Source: CALJFL01 sp039964455 (GTDB lineage Bacteria > Pseudomonadota > Gammaproteobacteria > Pseudomonadales > Halieaceae). Taken from it: DNA of 64,000 bases. The number at the start of each line of letters is the position of its first letter. Positions within the stretch are counted from its first letter, which is position 1. The position numbers and the translations under genes were made by a program. The stretch spans positions 53,684 through 117,683 of the forward strand of contig JBDVXK010000003.1 of NCBI GenBank assembly GCA_039964455.1. Direction: 5' to 3'. The notes beneath the pieces are model-generated. The model saw nothing but the letters and a program-made list of their open reading frames with translations, was not told the origin of the DNA and searched no databases. Positions 51,360 through 60,868 of the stretch are shown here, piece by piece.

Positions 51360-52760
51360 ATGAGTCGTTTTTCATTCAAACAACTGGTGACCCAGGGGGG
51401 CATCACTGCGGAGGAGCGCCGCAGCGTACTCGAAGACCTGTTCGTCTTCGGCAAGGCAAACCAGACGCCCTACCTCTTTCGTATGGCCGTGCTACTGCTG
51501 TTATCGACGGTAATAGCGAGCGCAGGACTGTTGTCCGACTCGGCAGCGGTCGTTATTGGTGCCATGCTGGTGGCACCAATGATGAATCCGGTAATGGCCG
51601 CTGCTGGCTCTGTTGTGATGGGATGGCCGAGGCGCTTTTACGCGTCACTGTGGCTCGTGTTCGCCATGGGTGTCACCGCACTGTGTCTTTCGGCACTGAT
51701 AGCACTGTTATCGCCGGAGGTCGTCATTATTCCGGAACAAGTGCAGGCGCGCACCCGACCGACCTTCTACGACCTGCTGATTGCTCTTGCTGCAGGAGCC
51801 GCCGGGGCCTATACAATAGCCAGAAAGGAGAGCGGTGCAATACCTGGCGTGGCGGTAGCCGTTGCCCTACTGCCCCCACTGGCGTCTGCGGGTATATTAC
51901 TGACCACTGGTGAATACGAACTGGCTACCCGCGCCATTGTCCTTTTTCTCACCAACCTGGTCGCCATGATACTGGCCGGGGCCCTGACCTTCATGGTGGT
52001 TGGTGTGTCGCCGCCAAAAGCCCGCAAGCAAACCGCTGCTTTTGTGCGCGGTCAGATCTGGTTGTTTTTCCTGTTAACTGTGGCCGTGTCGGTGCCCCTG
52101 TGGTTCTACAGTGAGAAAATTCTGTTTAACGCCCAATACAGGGCAGCCAAATCAGAGATTCTGCAATCGTGGCTAAGGGAGAACCGACTCGAACTTGTCG
52201 ATGTAGATATTTCCCGCGAATCGAAGTTACTCGTGCTGGGGCTCACCGGGCCCAACCCACCCGTGAATCTGGAAGCGTTATACGAGCAACTGTCGGGCTC
52301 TGAAGATCTGGGCAATTTTACCATCGAGTACAGCTGGACCCAGAAAGTGAGCGGCGTATGGCCGCAACGTGGTCAATCGATTCGCAAGATAGCTGAAAAC
52401 GCCGAGGCGCGAGCAGCAGACCTGATAGGGAAAACCTGGGTCTGGCGGGCGACGCAATACGATATCGACTCCACGGCTCTGCCCAGGCAGAACGATAGTT
52501 ACTCTCTCATTTTTGATGACAAGGGCAAGTTCAGGCTACTTGCCGAATGCGGAAAGCTGAAAGGCAGCTACACCTTTGGCGGACGCTCGCTGGACATAAA
52601 CTTCAACAGAAACTGGCTGTCAGCCTGTCGTCGGGACAAGATACTCAAGCTTTTCGTAGATGACCTGACCAGAGCCAGAACCGCGTTTGTAGAGGGCAAC
52701 GACCTGCAAATCGGGCTAGCGGGCAGCGAAGGCATTATGCGTTTCGATAACAGCCCCTGA
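51360..52760 (+). CDS. DUF389 membrane protein with a C-terminal META/HslJ-like domain
   Basis: A 466-residue fusion. Residues about 40-250 are the DUF389 membrane domain with around six segments and the hallmark SDSAAVVIGAMLVAPMMNPV. The following part (to about 330) is a soluble extension. Residues about 350-466 resemble a META/HslJ domain: GKTWVWRATQYDI, YSLIFDDKGKFRLLAECGKLKGSY, then SLDINFNRNWLSAC. DUF389 proteins have no proven function. The attached META-like domain, normally in heat-shock or envelope lipoproteins, would lie next to the membrane. It is 48 bases downstream of the flavin-binding protein gene. Confidence 0.83.
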   Translation: MSRFSFKQLVTQGGITAEERRSVLEDLFVFGKANQTPYLFRMAVLLLLSTVIASAGLLSDSAAVVIGAMLVAPMMNPVMAAAGSVVMGWPRRFYASLWLVFAMGVTALCLSALIALLSPEVVIIPEQVQARTRPTFYDLLIALAAGAAGAYTIARKESGAIPGVAVAVALLPPLASAGILLTTGEYELATRAIVLFLTNLVAMILAGALTFMVVGVSPPKARKQTAAFVRGQIWLFFLLTVAVSVPLWFYSEKILFNAQYRAAKSEILQSWLRENRLELVDVDISRESKLLVLGLTGPNPPVNLEALYEQLSGSEDLGNFTIEYSWTQKVSGVWPQRGQSIRKIAENAEARAADLIGKTWVWRATQYDIDSTALPRQNDSYSLIFDDKGKFRLLAECGKLKGSYTFGGRSLDINFNRNWLSACRRDKILKLFVDDLTRARTAFVEGNDLQIGLAGSEGIMRFDNSP

Positions 52761-52788
52761 TCAACCGCACCTACACCGGGGAACTGCG

Positions 52789-54390
52789 TCACGTTCCCCA
52801 TAATTGCTTGCGCAACTGATCCTTGCGCACTTTACCGCTAGGCGTCTTGGGTAACTCGTCTACAAACTCGATGCGCTCCGGCGTTTTCTGCCGCGCCAGG
52901 CCCTGAGTCTCGGTGAAGGCGATAATACTGGCAGCATCGGGCGCTGCATCAGCATCGTTCACTATGATAAAAGCACATACGCCCTCCCCCAATCGCTCAT
53001 GAGGCATTGCGACTACGGCAGCCTCACGAATTCCGGCATGCAGGTGCAGCACATTTTCTATTTCTTTGGCGCTCAGGTTCTCGCCACCACGAATAATCAG
53101 GTCTTTCTTCCGGTCGGTGATGACCACCGCACTATCGGGGCAGACATGGCCTATGTCTCCAGTCAGAAAGAACCCGTCACCTGTATGCGACTCCAGAGTC
53201 TGCTGCGGGTCGGCATAGCCTAAAAACATGCCGCCACCTCTCACCGCCAGCTCGCCGTCTTCGCCTTCAGCGACATCTTGCCCCTGATCGTCCAGCACCC
53301 TCACCTCGTAGGCAAACAGGTGACCATCGGTAGTCGCAGCTCGCTCAGGGTTGTCGCGCCAGCCATAGCTGACCATCGGCACTTCGGTGCTGCCATACAC
53401 CCGCGCTGTGACACAGCCCGGCAGAGCACGGTAAGCGCGTTGTACCAACGAGGGTGGCACCGCTGCCCCACCACAGGAAAATCGTCGCAGGGTTGGCAGA
53501 GGGTCGTTCCGTCGCTCCGCCGCATCCAACAGCTCCTGCAAAAACGGCGTAGCCCCAACCGTCATGGTGGCGCCTACTCGATGCACGATATCGATCGCAT
53601 CATCGGCATTCCAGCGCTCCATCAATGCTGATTGCACATCACTCATGAAACACATATTGACGCCGCTGGAGTAACCGGTGATGTGGGTAACCGGGGATGG
53701 CATTAACATCACATCCCCCGCCTGCATATCCGCATGCCGGGCAGAGGTTTCCTGAACATAGCTGAGCGTGTTGTGACTGTGTAATACCGCCTTGGGAAAA
53801 CCGGTAGTACCCGAGGTATACAGTCGACACTTTGGTGAGTTGGGATCCACCGGCGGCAAGGCTTTCTCATCTACAGGATCCGCCGTTACCAGATCCTCGA
53901 AACGCAGGCATCCCTCATAGCTACGTTCAGCCCGAACTGTCACCAGATGCTGTAACTCCGGTAAGTCCTCACGCAATCCCATCAACATATTGATGTAGTC
54001 GATAGAGCGATACTGGTCGGGTATGTATATGAGGCGAGTACCGGCGTCTTCCAGAATGTAGCGAAGTTCCTTATCCCTATAAATAGGCACAATAGGATTG
54101 ACTACCAGACCAAGCGCGGCCGCTGCGATATCGATAGGTGCAGCCTCACGCCAGTTAGGCAACTGGAAGCTCACCACATCGCCCGCTTCCAGACCCAGTT
54201 GTTGCAGGGCGGTGATCAGCCGGCGCGCCTCAAGCGCGAGCGCGCCATAGGTCGCATCGGGTTCATGTTCCAGAAACAGGGCGATACGTTCCGGCGTATT
54301 TTCCGCCTTCTTCCAGGCTTCCAACGCCACTGTGGTGTTGCGCCAAAGATGCTGATCGCGTGCCACACGCTGGGCAGACATTATGGTCAT
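52789..54390 (-). CDS. Acyl-CoA synthetase (AMP-forming), paralogue
   Basis: A 533-residue acid:CoA ligase. LYTSGTTGFPKAVLHSHNTL is the P-loop; ARVYGSTEVPM the adenine motif; FLTGDIGHVCPD and DRKKDLIIRGGENLSAKEIE the hinge. The catalytic lysine is expected in PSGKVRKDQ. It is close to the synthetase at 22355-23971 over its full length, including GDVxSFQLPNWRE and LGLVVNPxVPIYRD, so the two arose by duplication. It lies at the edge of the island next to a serine hydrolase. Start may be 54390 or 54381. Confidence 0.9.
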   Translation of the reverse strand: MTIMSAQRVARDQHLWRNTTVALEAWKKAENTPERIALFLEHEPDATYGALALEARRLITALQQLGLEAGDVVSFQLPNWREAAPIDIAAAALGLVVNPIVPIYRDKELRYILEDAGTRLIYIPDQYRSIDYINMLMGLREDLPELQHLVTVRAERSYEGCLRFEDLVTADPVDEKALPPVDPNSPKCRLYTSGTTGFPKAVLHSHNTLSYVQETSARHADMQAGDVMLMPSPVTHITGYSSGVNMCFMSDVQSALMERWNADDAIDIVHRVGATMTVGATPFLQELLDAAERRNDPLPTLRRFSCGGAAVPPSLVQRAYRALPGCVTARVYGSTEVPMVSYGWRDNPERAATTDGHLFAYEVRVLDDQGQDVAEGEDGELAVRGGGMFLGYADPQQTLESHTGDGFFLTGDIGHVCPDSAVVITDRKKDLIIRGGENLSAKEIENVLHLHAGIREAAVVAMPHERLGEGVCAFIIVNDADAAPDAASIIAFTETQGLARQKTPERIEFVDELPKTPSGKVRKDQLRKQLWGT

Positions 54391-54471
54391 TGAAAGAGGT
54401 ATCCCTGCATCAAAAAATAGAAAGGTGTTTCGCGAGCGTCCCGACGGGACATTGGAACAGGCAAAGCGACT

Positions 54472-55692
54472 CTAGACATACTGTTGCCGAATACAATCCC
54501 AAAAAGACAAAAGCGCCTCGGTTAAAACCTGGTCTGCCTGAGCCGGATGCGAGCCATAGCCCACAATGAGTAGCTCCTTGTCCAGGTCGATCAGGCAAAA
54601 CTGACCATGTATACCCAGCATGGCGAGCTGACTGCCATGGGCATCCAAGACATAGGTCTGATGTCGATACTGTCCTTGCGGCGCCATATCCACGTAGTCA
54701 CCCTGTCGCCAAGCAGCCTGCAATTCCTTGCGGGGTATGGATATGTCTGCAATAAAGTCAGCAGGCGCCACCTGCTGCCCTGCCAGGTTTCTGCCCTCAT
54801 TGAGAAACAATGAAGCCCATCTGGCAAAGTCACGAAGCGTAAGGCTCAACTGCCCCTCTGTCACCGCCACACCGCTGGGATCAAGATTCAGCCAGGCATC
54901 GGCCTCTGCGCCAATGTGCTGAAAAATTTTCGTCTCCAGCAAGCTGGCAACACTGGCACCATAAACTGCACTGGCCACAAGGCCCAAGGCATTGGTCATG
55001 GGTGACGCATAATTAAAGCGCTCACCAGGCGTATCCTCCAGCGCAGCCATTTCACTACGAATCCAATCGACATAGCCCTTGTGGGTGTCTGCCAGGGGTG
55101 GGTAATAGCCTGTGGCACGAAAGTAACTCCAACAGATGCAGTCAGGGTCTTCATAGTGTTCTACGTAGCGCAGACCGGTACGCATATCGAGTGCATGCTG
55201 AACAGTAATCTGGTTCCAGGCCTTCAGGTCTCTGAAAACTTCAAGGTAGTCAGTCAATGGTGCTTGCGGATCGACCAGTCCATCCTCAATCGCCATACCC
55301 AACAGCAAGGTGGTCAGAGACTTGGTGGTGGAATGATTCACGTGCCGATCGGTCTCGGTCATACCATCGCGGTAAGACTCATGAACAACCTGGCCCTTAT
55401 GCATGATTAACAGAGCGTCGTTGGACATACGTCGACTGATCAGTTCATCAATTGACATACGCCGGTCGCTGCCAGGCTCAGCGATGTCAATTGCGGCAAG
55501 ATCAAGCGATTGTTCGGCATAGGTCAGCGCTATCGCACTGGCTGGCGCAGCAATGACCTCGGTGGGCCAGAAATCAGGCATGGCCCTCTGGCTATAGGGC
55601 AAGTGGGTGGGAAAATCCCAGTTGGACCAATCGATACCCAGGGTCTCATTAATAACCCTGTTACCCGTCGGCACTGCGATGTGACTCACCAT
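54472..55692 (-). CDS. Serine hydrolase of the beta-lactamase/penicillin-binding family
   Basis: A 406-residue class C-like serine hydrolase. The SxxK nucleophile motif is STTK at 121-124; the YxN/YxS-type motif is in FNYASPMTNALG; and a late HGQFC region takes the place of the KTG box. Members include esterases, carboxylesterases (EstB type) and D-aminopeptidases. No signal peptide is visible, so a cytosolic esterase is more likely than a beta-lactamase. It is 81 bases upstream of the acyl-CoA synthetase gene on the same strand and may supply it with an acid by ester hydrolysis. Confidence 0.85.
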   Translation of the reverse strand: MVSHIAVPTGNRVINETLGIDWSNWDFPTHLPYSQRAMPDFWPTEVIAAPASAIALTYAEQSLDLAAIDIAEPGSDRRMSIDELISRRMSNDALLIMHKGQVVHESYRDGMTETDRHVNHSTTKSLTTLLLGMAIEDGLVDPQAPLTDYLEVFRDLKAWNQITVQHALDMRTGLRYVEHYEDPDCICWSYFRATGYYPPLADTHKGYVDWIRSEMAALEDTPGERFNYASPMTNALGLVASAVYGASVASLLETKIFQHIGAEADAWLNLDPSGVAVTEGQLSLTLRDFARWASLFLNEGRNLAGQQVAPADFIADISIPRKELQAAWRQGDYVDMAPQGQYRHQTYVLDAHGSQLAMLGIHGQFCLIDLDKELLIVGYGSHPAQADQVLTEALLSFWDCIRQQYV

Positions 55693-55749
55693 AGAAATTT
55701 CCCTCTAGCCACCGACGCATAAACCCGATGGCGCTGACGTCGGTCTCTT

Positions 55750-56757
55750 CTAGCTGATCGCCGAAATACCAACCGCCTCGCGGACCTTGCTCATCAGTTC
55801 CGAGCTTTCGTCGCGAGCTCTTGCGGCACCTTTCAACAACACTTCTTCTACATAGCCCGGGTCCGCCATCAACTCTTCATAGCGCACCCTTGCCGGACCA
55901 ATTTCATCGTTAATGAGTTCAAACAGCTGCTTTTTCGCCTCACCCCAGGCAATACCCTCGACGAAAGCCTTGCGCATACTCGCTATATCATCTGGCCCGG
56001 CAAACGCAGACCATAACTGAAATACGGTAGAGTCATCGGGGTCCTTGGGTTCGCCTGGCTCCAGCAGATTGGTCTTGATCTTGTTGATTGCTTTGCGTAA
56101 CTGTTTCTCGGTACCAAACAGCGGGATAGTATTGTTGTAGCTCTTACTCATCTTGCGACCATCCAGGCCCTGCAAAACAGCGACATTATCGTCGACAACA
56201 GCCTCTGGCAAAGTGAACACCTCGGCAAAATTGTGATTGAAGCGCTGGGCAATATCCCGTGCCATTTCTACATGCTGGATCTGATCTCGCCCCACAGGGA
56301 TTTCGTGGGCATTAAACATCAGAATGTCGGCGGCCATCAGAACGGGGTAACTGAATAATCCCATGGTCACGCCAAAGTCGGGATCTTCTCCGGCAGCTTC
56401 ATTGGCCTGTACCGCTGCTTTGTAGGCGTGAGCACGGTTCATCAAGCCTTTGGCCGCGTTACAACACAACACCCAAGTCAGTTCGGTAATTTCTGGAATA
56501 TCAGATTGGCGATAAAACACCGCCCTGTCGGTATCAAGGCCCAGGGCGATCCAGGTTGCCGCAATCTCCTTACTGGATTGACGCACCTGCGCGGGGTCCT
56601 GACACTTGATCAAGGCATGATAATCCGCCAAGAAAAAATAGGACTCAATAACATCCTGGCCAGAGGCCTCTACCGCGGGCCGAATAGCGCCTACGTAGTT
56701 GCCCAAATGGGGAGTGCCGGTGGTAGTTATCCCGGTGAGAACGCGTTTTTTCGACAT
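55750..56757 (-). CDS. trpS: Tryptophan-tRNA ligase
   Basis: A 335-residue class I aminoacyl-tRNA synthetase. The HIGH-type motif is TPHLGNYVG (15-23) and the KMSKS motif lies at 202-206 in GRKMSKSYNN. The middle has FSYPVLMAADILMF and VPVGxDQ-like IPVGRDQIQHVE. It charges tRNA-Trp with tryptophan. Length matches bacterial TrpS. This gene marks the return to housekeeping genes after the catabolic island. Confidence 0.96.
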   Translation of the reverse strand: MSKKRVLTGITTTGTPHLGNYVGAIRPAVEASGQDVIESYFFLADYHALIKCQDPAQVRQSSKEIAATWIALGLDTDRAVFYRQSDIPEITELTWVLCCNAAKGLMNRAHAYKAAVQANEAAGEDPDFGVTMGLFSYPVLMAADILMFNAHEIPVGRDQIQHVEMARDIAQRFNHNFAEVFTLPEAVVDDNVAVLQGLDGRKMSKSYNNTIPLFGTEKQLRKAINKIKTNLLEPGEPKDPDDSTVFQLWSAFAGPDDIASMRKAFVEGIAWGEAKKQLFELINDEIGPARVRYEELMADPGYVEEVLLKGAARARDESSELMSKVREAVGISAIS

Positions 56758-56811
56758 GGATTATCGCTTGCTGGAAAAAGCCGCAATAATACTGGGAATC
56801 CACTGTGCTGG

Positions 56812-57930
56812 CTATCCTGCCAGTTCCTCAAACAGGCGTGCATAGCGTGCCTGCACCGTATCAGGGCGAAACTCCAATAGTGCCGGCGGCAGGCTGTCGC
56901 CCGCTTTCAGGGCATTGGCCAGCTCCAGTAATCGCGTCACCCCAGCGTCCGCCTCACCATCCGGGTCGGCTGGGGTGCTGGCATAACGAAATTGCCGGGG
57001 ATAAAGCTCGGGATAAGCCAGACGATCAGGCACCAGCGGCAGGCACCCACTGATCACCGCTTCCATGACCGCCAAGCCCTGAAACTCGTGCTCGGCAGTA
57101 GATACGACAATGTCAGCGGCATTCAGCCAGTGGTGGTACTGGTCTGTGTCTTCTACGAAACCAAACTGTACGAGACGGTGCCCAAAGCCCTTCTCGATCG
57201 TCGCAAAAGCCTCGGGACTGTCGCGAAACTGCTGCCCCAGCAACGCGATTTCATAGTCTATGGCGGTACGCTCCAGGCTCTGCAGCAGAAGCAGCAGTCG
57301 GTCACCACCCTTGTCATACTCGAATCGCCCTACCCAAATAAGGCGCAAAGGGCGTTCGGGGTAATCGCCACCTGATGTATAACCAGCTGTGCCCTGCTCT
57401 TCCCTCGGTGCGACAGCTACGGGGACCGGAATTACAAGAGACTTCTCTGTCAGATCCGGAACCACTGAAGCGGGGACAAAATCCGGTAATTTCGACAACA
57501 GTTCACTGCAACCGCCCAGAAAACTGGTCCGGTTGTAAGCAGAATTAAATACCAGCCGGTCTGCCGCGAGGGCCGAGTAAAGACTGACCATCCTGGCCTC
57601 CAGCAAACTGCTCTGACCGGGCTTTTGCGGATAGGCAAACTGGTTTTCGTGAAAGTAAAGTATCGACGGCACTCGCGCCAACGAGGGAACCAACCCACGC
57701 AGTGTCGCAAAATCTACCATGGAGGTCGCCAGCAGAAGATCGTAGGGCTGCTCTAGCGTGGCCCGTTCTGCGATGGACCAATGCAGGGGGTTGCCCCGTA
57801 CTCGCCAGCTGAAGTGCCTGGCTGGCAGCGAAAGCTGCGTCCAGTCCCAGGAGGCAAACATGCTCTGCACGGCCTGACACCACTGCCGGTGACTCTGGGC
57901 GTGATAGGCAGAGAGCAGCAAACCCCTCAT
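56812..57930 (-). CDS. tRNA-queuosine alpha-mannosyltransferase (DUF3524, GTDC1/QTMAN type)
   Basis: A 372-residue GT-B glycosyltransferase. It opens with the DUF3524 signature LLLSAYHAQSHRQW, then FSWRVRGNPLHW and LLATSMVDFATLRGL. The second domain is a glycosyltransferase-1 type with WVGRFEYDKGGDRLL, SPEAFATIEKGFGHR, and VVSTAEHEFQGLAVMEAVISGCLPLVP. The family transfers mannose from GDP-mannose to queuosine in tRNA-Asp. The ATG at 57930 gives the correct N terminus; an upstream frame overlaps apeB. It follows apeB with a single-base gap and is likely in one transcript. Confidence 0.85.
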   Translation of the reverse strand: MRGLLLSAYHAQSHRQWCQAVQSMFASWDWTQLSLPARHFSWRVRGNPLHWSIAERATLEQPYDLLLATSMVDFATLRGLVPSLARVPSILYFHENQFAYPQKPGQSSLLEARMVSLYSALAADRLVFNSAYNRTSFLGGCSELLSKLPDFVPASVVPDLTEKSLVIPVPVAVAPREEQGTAGYTSGGDYPERPLRLIWVGRFEYDKGGDRLLLLLQSLERTAIDYEIALLGQQFRDSPEAFATIEKGFGHRLVQFGFVEDTDQYHHWLNAADIVVSTAEHEFQGLAVMEAVISGCLPLVPDRLAYPELYPRQFRYASTPADPDGEADAGVTRLLELANALKAGDSLPPALLEFRPDTVQARYARLFEELAG

Positions 57931-57931
57931 A

Positions 57932-59242
57932 TCATTGGGCCGCCAGGTTGCCCCCGTAGTCGAAGAAGTGGCGTAACAATCGCTGCAAGTGCCAGGCATC
58001 ATCACTGCCAGCAAGCTCACGAATAGAATGCATACCAAAGGTGGGGACGCCTATGTCCATGGTACGCACGCCAATCTCGGACGCTGTGATAGGCCCTATG
58101 GTGCTGCCACAGGCCATATCTGTTCTTACCACGAAGGTTTGCAGCGGCACCTGCGTCGCATCGGCAAGCATTCTCACCAAGCCGGCTGTTTCACTGTTGG
58201 TGGCATAGCGCTGATTGGCATTGATTTTGATCACCGGACCCGCATTGAGCAGTGGGCCGTGGTTGTCATCATGTCTGTCTACATAGTTAGGGTGCACACC
58301 ATGGGCATTATCCGCCGATATCATCATTGAGCGTTCAACCAGACCAGCGTAGGCCGAAGCACTGCCGGCAAGTTGACGCAATACCGACTGCAACAGCGGA
58401 CCCTGGGCACCTGCCGCCGAAGCACTTCCCACTTCCTCATGATCATTACAGATCAGCAGCGAAGAGTACTTACCATCACTGGCCAACAGCGACTGCAAAC
58501 CGGTAAAACAACTGAGCAGGTTATCCAGGCGAGCGGAGGCGATAAACTGCTTCTGCAGGCCAATCTGCGCCGGTGGCTGGGTGTCATAGAAGGCCATTTC
58601 ATAGTCCAACACCTGCTCAACCGCGCAGTCTGGATGCTCACTTAGCAACCTTTGCTTCAGGTAGTCGCGAAAGTCTGACGTATCCCCCGCCTCCGGCTGG
58701 CACAGCACAGGCAGAATATCCGTCTGTGGATTGATCTTGCGCTGCTTGTTTGCCTCCCGGTCGAGGTGAATCGCCAAACTGGGAATTGTTGCTATGGGTT
58801 CTCGGTAATCGAGCAGTGCGCTGCGCAGGGTTCCGCCACTACAGCGGTAGCTGACTCGTCCGGCCAGCGAGAGGTCACGATCAAACCAGGGGTTAAGCAA
58901 TGCACCGCCGTAGACTTCCACGCCCAGCTGCAGGTAGCCCTGCTTAACTTTCTCCGGCGAGGGTTTAACCAGTAGGCAGGGGCTGTCTGTGTGGGCGCCC
59001 ACCATTCGCATACCCTCGGTGGGCGCCCTCTCCGAGCCAACCACAAATGCAACCAATGAGCTGTCATTGCGGGTCAGGTAGTACTTTCCGCCCGACGCCA
59101 GGTCCTTTATATCGCGTTCCTCTGCCAGAGCCACAAATCCGGCATCGCGAAGCTGGGCTGTCATCGCAGCTACGGCGTGAAATGGTGTGGTGGCGCGCGC
59201 GATAAAATCGCACAGGGCAGCGTTGAAATCCTGCTGTGACAT
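57932..59242 (-). CDS. apeB: M18 family aminopeptidase
   Basis: A 436-residue di-zinc aminopeptidase of the M18 family (aspartyl aminopeptidase/DAP2 type). VGAHTDSPCLLVKPSP carries a metal histidine and aspartate, ICNDHEEVGSASAAGA the glutamate pair, SADNAHGVHPNY another ligand region, and the end IGPITASEIGVRTMDIGVPTFGMHS. Length and order are normal. It removes N-terminal acidic or neutral residues from peptides in the cytosol. Confidence 0.93.
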   Translation of the reverse strand: MSQQDFNAALCDFIARATTPFHAVAAMTAQLRDAGFVALAEERDIKDLASGGKYYLTRNDSSLVAFVVGSERAPTEGMRMVGAHTDSPCLLVKPSPEKVKQGYLQLGVEVYGGALLNPWFDRDLSLAGRVSYRCSGGTLRSALLDYREPIATIPSLAIHLDREANKQRKINPQTDILPVLCQPEAGDTSDFRDYLKQRLLSEHPDCAVEQVLDYEMAFYDTQPPAQIGLQKQFIASARLDNLLSCFTGLQSLLASDGKYSSLLICNDHEEVGSASAAGAQGPLLQSVLRQLAGSASAYAGLVERSMMISADNAHGVHPNYVDRHDDNHGPLLNAGPVIKINANQRYATNSETAGLVRMLADATQVPLQTFVVRTDMACGSTIGPITASEIGVRTMDIGVPTFGMHSIRELAGSDDAWHLQRLLRHFFDYGGNLAAQ

Positions 59243-59266
59243 TGTTTCTCCTAAAATATGATTAAG

Positions 59267-60148
59267 CTATTGACCGTCAGTTTGATTGCCGCGCATACGC
59301 GCTAACAGACTGGATGTATCCCATCGCCCGCCGCCCATTTTCTGCACGTCACCATAGAACCCGTCAACAAGCTGTGCAAGTGGCAGGGAAAGCTCCATAC
59401 GTTCGGCTTCGGCCAGAACCATACCCAGGTCCTTGCGCATCCAATCTACCGCGAAGCCATGGTCGTAGTCTCCCGCCAGCATTGTTTTGTAGCGATTATT
59501 CATCTGCCACGACTGGGCGGCACCCTGTGAAATAACCTCAACAACGGCTTCCGTGTCCAGACCGGCGCGTTGCGAGAACTCAAAGGCTTCTGCCAAACCC
59601 TGCAATACGCCAGTGATGCAGATTTGGTTGACCATCTTGGCTAACTGTCCACTACCCACCGGACCCAGTCGTTTAATGCAGCGCCCATAAGCCTCGAGCA
59701 CGGGAGAGACGCGCTTGAAGGCCGTCTCTTCACCACCCACCATGATGGTCAGCGCGCCGTTCTCCGCTCCTGCCTGACCGCCAGAAACAGGCGCATCCAG
59801 AAAATCCAGACCAAGGTCTTTTGCAAGCTCAGCCATTTCACGGGCCAGATTCGCAGAGGCGGTGGTGTGATCAACAACAGCAGCACCGGGACGCAAGCCG
59901 GCAAAGACGCCCTGATCGCCCAGCAAGACACTGCGCACATCCTTATCTTCGCCAACACAGCAGCAAACCAGCTCCGCGTCGGCAGCGGCGGCCAGGGGTG
60001 TTGTGGCCGAACGACCACCATAAGTTTGCACCCAGGACTGGGCTGTCGCAGCGGTGCGATTATAGACAGTTACCTGATGACCGGATCGCTGTAGATGCCC
60101 GGCCATGGGGAAACCCATCACCCCGAGGCCGATAAAGGCAATATTCAT
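59267..60148 (-). CDS. 3-hydroxyisobutyrate dehydrogenase-family NAD(P)-dependent oxidoreductase
   Basis: A 293-residue beta-hydroxyacid dehydrogenase. MNIAFIGLGVMGFPMAGHL is the Rossmann loop, FLDAPVSGGQAGAENGALTIMVGG the substrate-binding segment, and GSGQLAKMVNQ holds the catalytic lysine. The family includes 3-hydroxyisobutyrate and tartronate-semialdehyde reductases; this sequence is not assignable further. The ATG at 60148 has a GAGGAA site. It follows the TetR gene by 62 bases, so the TetR may control it. Confidence 0.88.
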   Translation of the reverse strand: MNIAFIGLGVMGFPMAGHLQRSGHQVTVYNRTAATAQSWVQTYGGRSATTPLAAAADAELVCCCVGEDKDVRSVLLGDQGVFAGLRPGAAVVDHTTASANLAREMAELAKDLGLDFLDAPVSGGQAGAENGALTIMVGGEETAFKRVSPVLEAYGRCIKRLGPVGSGQLAKMVNQICITGVLQGLAEAFEFSQRAGLDTEAVVEVISQGAAQSWQMNNRYKTMLAGDYDHGFAVDWMRKDLGMVLAEAERMELSLPLAQLVDGFYGDVQKMGGGRWDTSSLLARMRGNQTDGQ

Positions 60149-60210
60149 AGTTTTCCTCTTGGTAAATAAACTTGCCGCTAACGGCAAAGCGCAAGGTTAG
60201 AGGGCGGCCC

Positions 60211-60801
60211 TCAAGGGCGCAAGTCATCTATGCTTGATTTCAGAAGCTTCCTCTGGGCGGCATAAGGAAGCTCAGACGGGTTAGCAACCGCAGTCATGCT
60301 CATTCCATTTACCAGCGACAGCAGCGCGCGGCAGGCGCTCAATGGAGAGACATCCTCGCGTAGCTCACCCAAGGCACGCGCCTCGCGCAGTAAGCGAAGG
60401 CCAGCCTCTTTCTGTTGAGAGTGTCTGCGGACCACCGAGCGAGACAAGGTAGGCGACAAGGTTTGCGGGTTATTGAATGCCAAGCGCACCTGCCATTCTC
60501 GCTGTCTTTGCCTGTCTAGCGGCAACATGGCGCGCAGGCGGGCCTCCAACAGCGACAAACCGCAAAGCGCACTGCCCAGGCACAACAGTCTCGCCTCACT
60601 GTTACTGTCTACCCACTCCAGTGCGGCGCATAGAAGCGCGTCTTTATCGGCGAAATAATGCTGCACCATACCCTTGGTGCAGCCGTGTCGTGACGCCACT
60701 TCGCGCAGTGTAGTTTGTTCAAGCCCCGCCATTGCCACCACATCAGCTGCCGTTGCTGCCAGTGCTCTTCGCTGCTGCTCGTGATCGACAATCCTTGGCA
60801 T
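60211..60801 (-). CDS. TetR-family regulator (2)
   Basis: A 196-residue TetR protein. The DNA-binding domain is RALAATAADVVAMAGLEQTT, EVASRHGCTKGMVQHYFADKDALL; the C-terminal region resembles the BetI-type ligand domain. I chose the ATG at 60801 rather than a TTG three codons before. It is co-oriented with the hydroxyacid dehydrogenase at 59267, its most likely target. It is not near the catabolic-island operators and is a less likely regulator for those. Confidence 0.88.
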   Translation of the reverse strand: MPRIVDHEQQRRALAATAADVVAMAGLEQTTLREVASRHGCTKGMVQHYFADKDALLCAALEWVDSNSEARLLCLGSALCGLSLLEARLRAMLPLDRQRQREWQVRLAFNNPQTLSPTLSRSVVRRHSQQKEAGLRLLREARALGELREDVSPLSACRALLSLVNGMSMTAVANPSELPYAAQRKLLKSSIDDLRP

Positions 60802-60868
60802 AGGGTGCAACCCGTACGGGAGTCACAAAAGTGTAGCAGAGCTCTGGGAAACTGCCGGAAAGGCAGCG

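Noticed and set aside
54472..55692. A true beta-lactamase resistance gene
   Set aside because: The STTK motif is shared with esterases, no signal peptide is seen and the KTG box is not evident; an esterase-type hydrolase is more likely.
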